A stretch of 60,142 bases of DNA from DASXTW01 sp046726275. GTDB lineage: Bacteria; Actinomycetota; UBA4738. The DNA lies in NCBI GenBank assembly GCA_046726275.1, contig JBKPAF010000052.1, positions 1-60,142 on the forward strand, given 5' to 3'. Within the stretch, counting starts at the first letter, position 1. Every line of letters begins with the position of its first letter. This document shows, one piece after another, positions 42,982-50,052 of this stretch. A program made the position numbers and the translations under genes. Below the pieces are notes generated by a model. It saw only the letters and a program-made list of their open reading frames with translations, had not been told where the DNA came from and did no database searches.

Positions 42982-45390
42982 CTACGACCTCACCGACCGG
43001 AGCCTTCGCCCGAGCCGGTCCCGGATGGCCCACCGGGTGATCTGAACCAGCGCCTCCGCGACGATGCGGCGGGAGATCTTCGAGCGGCCGTGTTCGCGCT
43101 CGCGAAAGGTGATCGGGACCTCGGTCACCGAGAGGCCGGATCGAGAGGCCCTATGGACCAACTCGACCTGGAAGGCATAGCCCTCGGAGTGGATCCCGTC
43201 GGAGAGGAGCTCTTCGAGGGCGGGCCTGCGGTAGGCGCGGAACCCGCTGGTCGCATCGGCGACGGGAAGACCCAGGGCGATGCGGGCGTACGCGTTCCCG
43301 GCTCGGGACAGGGCCAGGCGAGCCCGGCTCCAATTGCTGACGCTCCCGCCCTGGACGTACCGGCTCCCGATGGCGAGGTCGTGGGTGGCCGCCGCCTCGA
43401 GGAGTGCGGGGAGGTCTTCGGGACGATGGGAGAGGTCGGCGTCCATCTCCACTACCACGTCGTACCCGTCTCCCAGGGCGCGCCGAAACCCCACCAAGTA
43501 GGCGCTGGCCAGCCCGCGCTTCCCGCTTCGGCGGATCAGCGAGACCCGGTCGCTCGCCCTCGAGAGGGCCTCCACCACCTCGGCGGTGCCGTCCGGAGAT
43601 CCGTCGTCCACTACGAGTGCATCTACGTTCCCCTCGATGTCCATCACGCCCGTGAGCACGGTGGCGATGGTGGCGCGCTCGTTGTACGTCGGCAGGATCA
43701 CCAGCACCCGCGGCTCGGCGCCTCCCGAGATCGGCATCCGGGTGACCGGCTCGCTCCTCTGGTCGCCCGTGGCAACGAGGGTCTCGGCCTGCCTCTCCCC
43801 CGCCGGGGGAGCTTCTGCGATCCCCCGGCGTCGTCGGATGGCCCGAATCGCGAGAACCAGCAGGACGCCGATGCCGCAGGCCCATGGGAACCAGTCACCC
43901 CACCGGACATACAGCGTCCGGACAGTCGAGGTGGGCACCGTGGCCCGAAGGATCGTCCGTTGGAACAGCGCCGTCCGGGCGACCACTCGCCCCCGCGGAT
44001 CGACCACAGCGCTCTGGCCCGAGATGGCAGCATGCACGATCCACCGGCCGGTCTCGGCCGCCCGGAGCTGGCTCATGATGACGTGCTCGCGCGATGCGGG
44101 AGAGAACAGGAAGGAGGAGTCGTTGGTGCTCACCACCATCACCGAGGCACCCTTCGCCATGAACCGGCGGAAAAGGTCCGGAAAAGCGTTCTCGAAGCAG
44201 ATGGGGGTTCCCACCTCCACCCCACCCACATTGAACAGCGTGACCTCGTGCCCCGCCACCAGGTCGGCGTTGCCCCGTCGATACCGGTCCGTCCACCCCA
44301 GGACCGCGCGGAACGGCACATACTCGCCGAACGGGACCAGGTGGTTCTTCGTGTATCGGCCGACGATGCGGCCCTCTCCGGAGTACACGAGGACCTGGTT
44401 GTAGAAGCGCTCCCCTTCCCCCGGCGCCTCCCGGATCGCTCCGACGAGGGTCGGAGCGCCCACCGCACGGATGGAGTCGGACACCTCGCGGCCCAGCTGG
44501 GCGTCGGTCCCGGGGTCGTCGGACAAGGCGTTCTCCGGCCACACGGCCAGGTCGGGCGGGCGGGTGGCCAGCTCCCGGTGCAGCCGGATGTGGCTCTCCC
44601 CCACCGCCGCCGTCTGCAGCAGCCGGTCGGAGGCCAGGGCAAGCGGCACGTTGCCCTGGACGATCGCGACGTCGAGGCCCGGGCCTGTCGCCCTGGCCGG
44701 CTGGATGAGCGCGGGCGCGAGCACCGCGACGGCCGCCAGGGTCACCAGGCCGGCCGAGACCCGCCACGATGCCCGGATGCGAGGGATCGCCGCGAGGATC
44801 AGGGCGTTCACCAGGACCACCAGGAACGTGACCCCCCAGACCCCGGTCACCTGGGCGAGGGGAAGCAGGAACCCGTTGGCGTGCTGGGTGTTCCCCAGCA
44901 TCCCCCACGTGAACCCGCCAATGGGCCACGTTGCCCGGGTCCAGTCGACCGCCGCCCACAGGGCGGCCACGGCCAGGGCAGAGCGGACCGGACGGTCATC
45001 CCGCCAGAGCATGGGCGCGAGCAGGCCGAAGAGCGCCGTGTAAGCGCTCTGGCTCAGGACCAGCGGCAGCCACGCGATGACTCCAAACGGGAGGAGCCAG
45101 TACATCAGGACGCCCCAATACACGAGCCCGAAGGTGAGACCGAGAAGTGCTCCTCGCTTCGGGGTGGCGCCGCGAAGGCTCCACAGCAGAGGGATCAGTC
45201 CGACGAAGCCCAACGGCCCGGCGTCGACGGGAGGATTGGCCAACGAGACCAACAGGCCGGACGTCGCGCTGGCGACGAGGGCCAGCACGAGCGCGGGCGC
45301 GTCTCTGGTCAGACGCAGTCTCGGCAGAACATGCGTTTCTTGTCCGCCAGTTGACTCCGGATGGGCTTCACCAGGTGACAGTTGCGACAC
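42982..45390 (-). CDS. lnt: Apolipoprotein N-acyltransferase fused to polyprenol-phosphate mannosyltransferase
   Basis: Residues 1-500 are Lnt, with six or more TM helices and a nitrilase-like domain carrying WPENAL (Glu), YTKNHLVPFGEYVPF (Lys) and TPICFENAF (Cys). From about 560 there is a GT2 domain of dolichol-phosphate-mannose synthase type (RVLVILPTYNERATIATVL, ALVVDDGSPDGTAEVV, VVEMDADLSHRPEDLPALL). The fusion parallels mycobacterial Ppm1: the Lnt half N-acylates lipoproteins, and the GT2 half makes polyprenol-phosphate-mannose. GTG 45390 would overlap the conserved end of the DUF4193 gene by 82 nt. CTG 45312 (in CTGA) or GTG 45288 are tighter alternatives. Confidence 0.94.
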   Translation of the reverse strand: MSQLSPGEAHPESTGGQETHVLPRLRLTRDAPALVLALVASATSGLLVSLANPPVDAGPLGFVGLIPLLWSLRGATPKRGALLGLTFGLVYWGVLMYWLLPFGVIAWLPLVLSQSAYTALFGLLAPMLWRDDRPVRSALAVAALWAAVDWTRATWPIGGFTWGMLGNTQHANGFLLPLAQVTGVWGVTFLVVLVNALILAAIPRIRASWRVSAGLVTLAAVAVLAPALIQPARATGPGLDVAIVQGNVPLALASDRLLQTAAVGESHIRLHRELATRPPDLAVWPENALSDDPGTDAQLGREVSDSIRAVGAPTLVGAIREAPGEGERFYNQVLVYSGEGRIVGRYTKNHLVPFGEYVPFRAVLGWTDRYRRGNADLVAGHEVTLFNVGGVEVGTPICFENAFPDLFRRFMAKGASVMVVSTNDSSFLFSPASREHVIMSQLRAAETGRWIVHAAISGQSAVVDPRGRVVARTALFQRTILRATVPTSTVRTLYVRWGDWFPWACGIGVLLVLAIRAIRRRRGIAEAPPAGERQAETLVATGDQRSEPVTRMPISGGAEPRVLVILPTYNERATIATVLTGVMDIEGNVDALVVDDGSPDGTAEVVEALSRASDRVSLIRRSGKRGLASAYLVGFRRALGDGYDVVVEMDADLSHRPEDLPALLEAAATHDLAIGSRYVQGGSVSNWSRARLALSRAGNAYARIALGLPVADATSGFRAYRRPALEELLSDGIHSEGYAFQVELVHRASRSGLSVTEVPITFREREHGRSKISRRIVAEALVQITRWAIRDRLGRRLRSVRS

Positions 45391-45644
45391 ACGAACTCGG
45401 TGTCCTTCTTCGGTTCGACCTTGACGGAGAGCGTCTCGACGCGATCGTCCCGTCCGAGAGACAGGATAGACTCCTCGTCCTCCTCTTCGTCGGGCGCGGG
45501 TCGTTCCTCCGGCTTCTTCGTGAGGATCTCGTCCAGGCTCGCGTCTGCGGAGTCGTCATCGCCCTGAGCCTCGAGGCTGGCCTCTTGGGGCTCGTCCTCT
45601 TCGTCTGAGTCAGGTGTGAAGTCTTCTTCCTCTTCCACGTTCAC
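45309..45644 (-). CDS. DUF4193 family protein
   Basis: An acidic 111-residue protein with an N-terminal EEEEDFTPDSDEEDEPQEASLEAQ region and a C-terminal FVCRNCHLVKPIRSQLADKKRMFCRDC with two CxxC pairs, probably zinc-binding. The family is confined to actinobacteria and its function is unknown. GTG 45644 starts the conserved acidic part. It is likely co-transcribed with the lnt fusion. Confidence 0.9.
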   Translation of the reverse strand: MNVEEEEDFTPDSDEEDEPQEASLEAQGDDDSADASLDEILTKKPEERPAPDEEEDEESILSLGRDDRVETLSVKVEPKKDTEFVCRNCHLVKPIRSQLADKKRMFCRDCV

Positions 45645-45695
45645 GGCCTCTTTCGTTCCGCTCGCCGCCCCCAACCCCGTCGCGGAGTGACGGGG

Positions 45696-45733
45696 ATTGT
45701 ACGCTCGGGGCGGGGCGGACGATACCCCGAGCG
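45696..45733 (-). promoter_or_regulatory. Promoter with 9-bp inverted repeat upstream of DUF4193 gene
   Basis: TACAAT (45696-45701, minus strand) directly abuts a perfect inverted repeat, CGCTCGGGG (45702-45710) and CCCCGAGCG (45725-45733), with a 14-nt spacer. The repeat covers the -35 region, as an operator would. Confidence 0.5.
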
Positions 45734-45873
45734 TCCTGGAGGTAACCAGTCTCCCCGCGCATTTGTTCCTGCATCTCCCTTTCCACGGGAAGGAGTAGAT
45801 GAGCAGCGTCGGGAGCACCCCCCCAGGGGGCGGAGTTCACCGGAGGATGAGGAGATCGGGGCCTGAACGAGGA

Positions 45874-45943
45874 AGGACCCAAGAGACCTTTGGGGCCGCA
45901 AGCGCCGGGGCGCCTGCGTTCTCTACTCGGCCTCTTGGGTCCT
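45874..45943. repeat. Long hairpin, possible structured RNA
   Basis: A perfect 12-bp stem (aggacccaagag 45874-45885 with ctcttgggtcct 45932-45943) encloses 46 nt. That interval contains a second hairpin (cgc-aa-gcgcc / ggcgc-ct-gcg). No T run follows on either strand, so it is not a plain terminator. It matches no RNA family that I recognise. Confidence 0.45.
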
Positions 45944-46182
45944 GGCCGCCCGCCGCCGCGGGGCGACGAGCGGTCGTGAGTCTAGGCCCGCGCTCGCAAA
46001 GTGTCAATCCCTGATTCAGAGTCTGGCGGACCCCAAACTCGCCCTTCCCGCCGCTTTCCCCGTTCAACTCTCGAGCTGTGATCGAGACTTGCCGGTCCTA
46101 CCCGGCGGTCGTCGCGAGCCCCGCCGAGGGCAGTTCAGGCAAGTTTTCGCCGCCGCAGTCAGGGTGTGTCACCCCCTCGCCG

Positions 46183-46188
46183 TATCCT
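46183..46188 (+). promoter_or_regulatory. -10 box of the nurA-herA-sbcD-sbcC operon
   Basis: TATCCT ends 11 nt before the nurA ATG. No ribosome-binding site is visible, so the operon mRNA probably begins close to the start codon. Confidence 0.45.
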
Positions 46189-46199
46189 TGTGCCCCGTA

Positions 46200-47174
46200 A
46201 TGGTGGAGTTGCGAGCCGACCCCTGGGCGCCGGACTACGGGATGGGGTTCGACGCCGCCGGCGAGGAACCCTCCGGCGCGGTCGATGTCACGGTCGAGAC
46301 CGGTGACTGGACCACCCCAGTGTCGGTCCCCAGTCCGCAGGCGTGTCCGGTCTGGTTCGTCGACGGTGTGCGACGGGTGGAGCTCCGGCTCGTGGCGGAG
46401 GATGCGGGACGACGGGCCGCGGGGTTGTTCGGTTCCTATGCGGTGGGGAGCGTTGTCTGTGGCGACGGGACCGCGACGTTCGGGGAACACCTCGTCTGCC
46501 GGTCGGTAGTGCTGTCGGGGGGGCTTCCGGCCCAACGGGTGGAGGTATCAGCCGGCAACCACCGCATGGCGTTCGAGCCTTCGACAGACCAACGCCACGA
46601 CCCCAACGCGCCTCTGGACCGATTGCAGCGACTGATGCGCGAAGCTGAGGCCGCGCTCGCCGCGAGGACCGTGCTGCCGGTGGGAGGGGTGGCGCTCATC
46701 GACGGTCCGTTGCATTTCTACGAGGAGCCCGATGATTCGGTCGTCGGCGTGATCAAGCGATTCGTTCGCCAGTACCTGGGCCCGGATGAAGAGTCGTTGC
46801 TGATGCGCTTGGGTCCCGGGGAGCGGACGCCCGTGTTCGCTCTCCTCGACCTCGCGGAGAACCCCCAGTGGTTCTCGTGGTACTCGCGCATCGCGCCGCT
46901 TCGCGTCCCCTGGCACGACCATGCGGGCATCGTCCGGTGCGAAGTCGGCGCGGCGGTAGGACCCGCTCGGGCCGTAGAGCTCGCCGGGTTGGTCACCGCG
47001 ATCCTCCCCCGGTTCGCCGGGCGGGCCTGGGATCCTCGGACCCCTCAGAATCTCGCCCCGGTGGCCGCCCTGGAGACGTGGCTCCGGCATCGGATGGGCG
47101 ATCGGCGGCTCATACGCCGGGCCTTGACGGAATGGCTCGTCACCCAAGCCGTGGCGGCCTCGGACGCGGAGTGA
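46200..47174 (+). CDS. nurA: NurA-domain nuclease
   Basis: This 324-residue protein has the NurA pattern. VWFVDGVRRVELRLV carries the first catalytic Asp (D55), VGGVALIDGPLHFYEEP the second acidic motif (D168), and RTPVFALLDLAENPQWFSWYSRI the later Arg/Tyr motif. VPWHDHAGIVRCEVG is the final strand. NurA is a Mn-dependent 5'-3' nuclease that works inside the HerA hexamer to resect DNA ends. The ATG at 46200 is supported by the -10 box 11 nt upstream. herA follows after 10 nt. The domain call is from motifs; overall similarity to archaeal NurA looks low. Confidence 0.82.
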   Translation: MVELRADPWAPDYGMGFDAAGEEPSGAVDVTVETGDWTTPVSVPSPQACPVWFVDGVRRVELRLVAEDAGRRAAGLFGSYAVGSVVCGDGTATFGEHLVCRSVVLSGGLPAQRVEVSAGNHRMAFEPSTDQRHDPNAPLDRLQRLMREAEAALAARTVLPVGGVALIDGPLHFYEEPDDSVVGVIKRFVRQYLGPDEESLLMRLGPGERTPVFALLDLAENPQWFSWYSRIAPLRVPWHDHAGIVRCEVGAAVGPARAVELAGLVTAILPRFAGRAWDPRTPQNLAPVAALETWLRHRMGDRRLIRRALTEWLVTQAVAASDAE

Positions 47175-47184
47175 CGAAGAGGGC

Positions 47185-48882
47185 ATGAGCAAGCGCGCGG
47201 CCCAGGTGAGCGAGCCGGTCGGGTTGGTCCTGGGAACCGAGGACTCCACACCTCTCACCTTCTGGGTGGGGATCTCCTCCGAGGCCTACCTCCAGCTCGA
47301 CGACGCGGTGATCGTGCAGACGGAGGTGCCGGGACGGGGGACCGTCCGGGTCTCCGGGATCGTCCAGCAGGTCCGGGCTCGGCACGAGGGGGCCTCGTTC
47401 GACTCGGACGTCTTCCTCATCGACCAGGGCATCCTCCCGGCCGACACCGCCCAGGCCGCCCAGGTGGTGGCCACCCGGTTCGAGCCGGAGGTGTTCGTTC
47501 CCCCGCTCCCGGGGCTCCCCGCCTGCCGGGCCCGCGGAGCCGACCGGGACCAGGCCCTGTACTTCGACCAGATGCAGACCCGGGTGGCGGCAGGCCTCTC
47601 GAGGGACGGCGAGCCGGTGTTCCTGGACCTGGACTTCCTGGACGGCTCCCGGGGAGCCCACGTCAACATCTCGGGGGTCTCCGGGGTGGCTACCAAGACC
47701 ACCTACGCGCTGTTCCTCCTCTACTCGCTGTTCCACTCCCCCGTCCTCGGCGACTATGCGGCGAACACGAAGGCCATCGTGTTCAACGTCAAGGGTGAAG
47801 ACCTGCTGTGGCTGGACCGGCCGAACGCCCGCCTCGACCCGGCCTCTAGGGACGAGTACGGGCAGCTCGACATCCCGGCCGGGCCGTTCGAATCGGTTGG
47901 GCTCTGGTCCCCCGTCGCCGAGCGCTCAGGGGGCGCCGCCGTCCCCGCCACGGCCGGGCGGAAGGACGGCGTCCAGGCGTACTACTGGACGGTCCGGGAG
48001 TTCGTCAGGGAGCGGTTCCTGCGGTTCCTGTTCGCCGAGGCCGAGGACGAGCGTTCGCAGATCGCCGACCTGGTGGCCCGAGTGGAGAGTCATCTCGACC
48101 GCGAATGCGACGACGACCCCGACCACCAGGCCACCGTGCTGTACGGCGGATACCCGGTCAAGGACTTCGACCAGCTCTGCGACATCATCCACGAGAACCT
48201 GGAGGGCGACGCGGGGGCCTGGAGGGGCCGGCTGGCCGAGAGCACGGTGGCCGCGTTCCAGAGGAGGCTCGACGCCGGGCGGCTCCGGGTCCGCCATCTG
48301 ATCTGGGGCCGGGACGCGGAGGATCCAAAGCGGCACCGGATCGACTGGGAATCGGCCCAGGTCAGCGTCATCGACATCCATGGGCTCCACGATCGCGCCA
48401 AGCGCTTCGTCACCGGCGTGGTGATCAAGCGCCTGTTCGAGGAGAAGGAACGCCGCGGCGCCAGGCTTCCCCTGACCTTCCTGGTGCTGGACGAGCTGAA
48501 CCGCTACGCGCCGCGCGATGGGTGGAGCCCGATCAAGGAGGTCCTCCTGGATGTGGCCGAACGGGGCCGATCCCTGGGGATGATCCTGATCGGGGCGGAA
48601 CAGACGGCTTCAGAGGTGGAGCGGCGGATCATCGCCAACGCGGCCTTTCGGGTGGTCGGGCGGCTGGACACGGCCGAAGCCGAGCGCAGCGAGTATGGCT
48701 TCCTCCCGGCGGTGACCCGGGCCCGGGCCTCCATCCTCAAGCCGGGGTCGATGATCCTTCAGCAACCCCATATCCCCATCCCGATCCAGATCCGATTCCC
48801 TTTCCCCTCGTGGGCGACCCGATCGGACGAGGTCGCGGGCAAGGCATCGAACGATCCGTTTCTCGCGTTCGACGACTCCTGA
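47185..48882 (+). CDS. herA: HerA-like DNA translocase ATPase
   Basis: The protein (565 aa) has an N-terminal HAS-barrel-like domain (PVGLVLGTEDSTPLTFWVGI; VIVQTEVPGRGTVRVSGIVQQV) and a FtsK/HerA RecA-type core. The P-loop at 163-173 reads SGVSGVATKTT, one residue longer than usual and with Thr in place of Gly before Lys. Walker B is LTFLVLDELNRYAP, and the C-terminal part has AAFRVVGRLDTAEAERSEYGFL. HerA drives DNA through NurA. Being next to nurA and upstream of sbcD/sbcC fixes the role better than the sequence alone. Confidence 0.86.
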   Translation: MSKRAAQVSEPVGLVLGTEDSTPLTFWVGISSEAYLQLDDAVIVQTEVPGRGTVRVSGIVQQVRARHEGASFDSDVFLIDQGILPADTAQAAQVVATRFEPEVFVPPLPGLPACRARGADRDQALYFDQMQTRVAAGLSRDGEPVFLDLDFLDGSRGAHVNISGVSGVATKTTYALFLLYSLFHSPVLGDYAANTKAIVFNVKGEDLLWLDRPNARLDPASRDEYGQLDIPAGPFESVGLWSPVAERSGGAAVPATAGRKDGVQAYYWTVREFVRERFLRFLFAEAEDERSQIADLVARVESHLDRECDDDPDHQATVLYGGYPVKDFDQLCDIIHENLEGDAGAWRGRLAESTVAAFQRRLDAGRLRVRHLIWGRDAEDPKRHRIDWESAQVSVIDIHGLHDRAKRFVTGVVIKRLFEEKERRGARLPLTFLVLDELNRYAPRDGWSPIKEVLLDVAERGRSLGMILIGAEQTASEVERRIIANAAFRVVGRLDTAEAERSEYGFLPAVTRARASILKPGSMILQQPHIPIPIQIRFPFPSWATRSDEVAGKASNDPFLAFDDS

Positions 48883-48888
48883 GTCGGC

Positions 48889-50052
48889 ATGAGGTTCCTG
48901 CACACCGGCGATTGGCACGTGGGGAAGCGTCTCCGAAGCAGGTCCCGGGACGAGGAGACGGTGGCGGCGCTCGATCAGGTCGTCGGGATGGCCCGAGACG
49001 CCGAGGTGGACGCCGTGCTCATCGCGGGTGACGTCTACGAGCACCGAACGGTCGCTCCGGAAGCGGACGAGATCGTATTCGAAGCCCTCCTCCGCCTCCG
49101 AGATACGGGGGCACGCGTGGTCCTGATCCCGGGGAACCATGACTCGCCGGGGCGGTGGGAGGCCCTCGGAAAGCTCCTGTCCCCCCTCGGGATCAGCGTG
49201 GTTCCTCGGGTGCTTCGTCCCGACGCAGGAGGGGTGCTGGAAATCCCCTCACGGGACGGGGCGGAAGCGGCCCTCGTCGCCTGCGTCCCGTTCGTGCCCG
49301 AACGACGCTTCGGCGACGCGGCCTCCCTGTTCGACGACCGGGCCTCGGCGTACACCGCGTACGACGAGGGCCTGGGCGCTGTGTTCGGCGGAATGGCTCG
49401 AGCCTTCCGGCCGGACCGGGTCAACGTGCTGTTGGCCCACGTGATGATCGACGGGGCCAGGACGGGCGGCGGAGAGCAGGAGCTCACCATCGGGATGACC
49501 TACGCGGTCTCCCCCGCCAGGGTCCCAGGTACAGCCTCCTACGTGGCCCTGGGCCACCTCCACCGGCCGCAGGCGATCCCCGCGGCCGCCTCCCCTACCC
49601 GGTTCGCCGGATCGCTCCTACAGCTGGACTTCGGAGAGACCGCCCAGGAGAAGTCCGTCGCCCTTGTCGAGGCCAGGCCCGGAAAACCTCCGAAGGTGCG
49701 GGAGCTGCCCCTGACCGCAGGAAGAAGCCTCCGGGACCTGGAGGGGACGCTGGAGGAGGTCCTCGGCCTGGCCGGGTCGACTGGCGATGCCTATCTCCGC
49801 GTGCGGGTGAAGACCGAGGGGCCCGTCCCCGGCATCGCCGAGCGGGTGCGGGAGGCGTTCCCCGAGGCCCTCGTGGTCGAGCTGGTCTACGAGCGGGTCC
49901 AGCATGCTCGTCCACAGGCGGGGATGGCCTCGCTGGCGCCCAGGGAGCAGTTCCTCCACTACTACCGCCATACCCACGGGGCAGCACCGGACGCGAGCCT
50001 GGTGGAGGCGTTCGATCAGGTGTACGCGGATGTCTCGGAGGCCGCCGGCTAG
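48889..50052 (+). CDS. sbcD: Exonuclease SbcD (Mre11 family)
   Basis: The Mn-dependent nuclease subunit of SbcCD/Mre11-Rad50. All five phosphoesterase motifs are visible: FLHTGDWHVGK, VLIAGDVYEHR, LIPGNHDSPG, LLAHVMIDGA and YVALGHLHRPQ. At 387 aa with the capping and latching regions it is complete. It starts 6 nt after herA and stops directly at the sbcC ATG, so the four genes form one unit. Confidence 0.96.
   Translation: MRFLHTGDWHVGKRLRSRSRDEETVAALDQVVGMARDAEVDAVLIAGDVYEHRTVAPEADEIVFEALLRLRDTGARVVLIPGNHDSPGRWEALGKLLSPLGISVVPRVLRPDAGGVLEIPSRDGAEAALVACVPFVPERRFGDAASLFDDRASAYTAYDEGLGAVFGGMARAFRPDRVNVLLAHVMIDGARTGGGEQELTIGMTYAVSPARVPGTASYVALGHLHRPQAIPAAASPTRFAGSLLQLDFGETAQEKSVALVEARPGKPPKVRELPLTAGRSLRDLEGTLEEVLGLAGSTGDAYLRVRVKTEGPVPGIAERVREAFPEALVVELVYERVQHARPQAGMASLAPREQFLHYYRHTHGAAPDASLVEAFDQVYADVSEAAG

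Larger units (their letters stand above)
45645..46199. other. 555-nt intergenic region between DUF4193 and nurA
   Basis: No credible gene lies here. The region holds the minus-strand promoter and inverted repeat of the DUF4193 gene, a large imperfect hairpin at 45874-45943, and a -10 box for nurA at 46183. The remainder has no recognisable signature. Confidence 0.7.

Noticed and set aside
42919..45354. Plus-strand open frame of about 811 codons
   Set aside because: It is a mirror of the lnt fusion, with highly biased G/R/P/H composition and no domain.
45780..45960. Possibility that the hairpin region is 6C RNA, RNase P RNA or SRP RNA
   Set aside because: None of the conserved sequence signatures of these RNAs is visible by eye.
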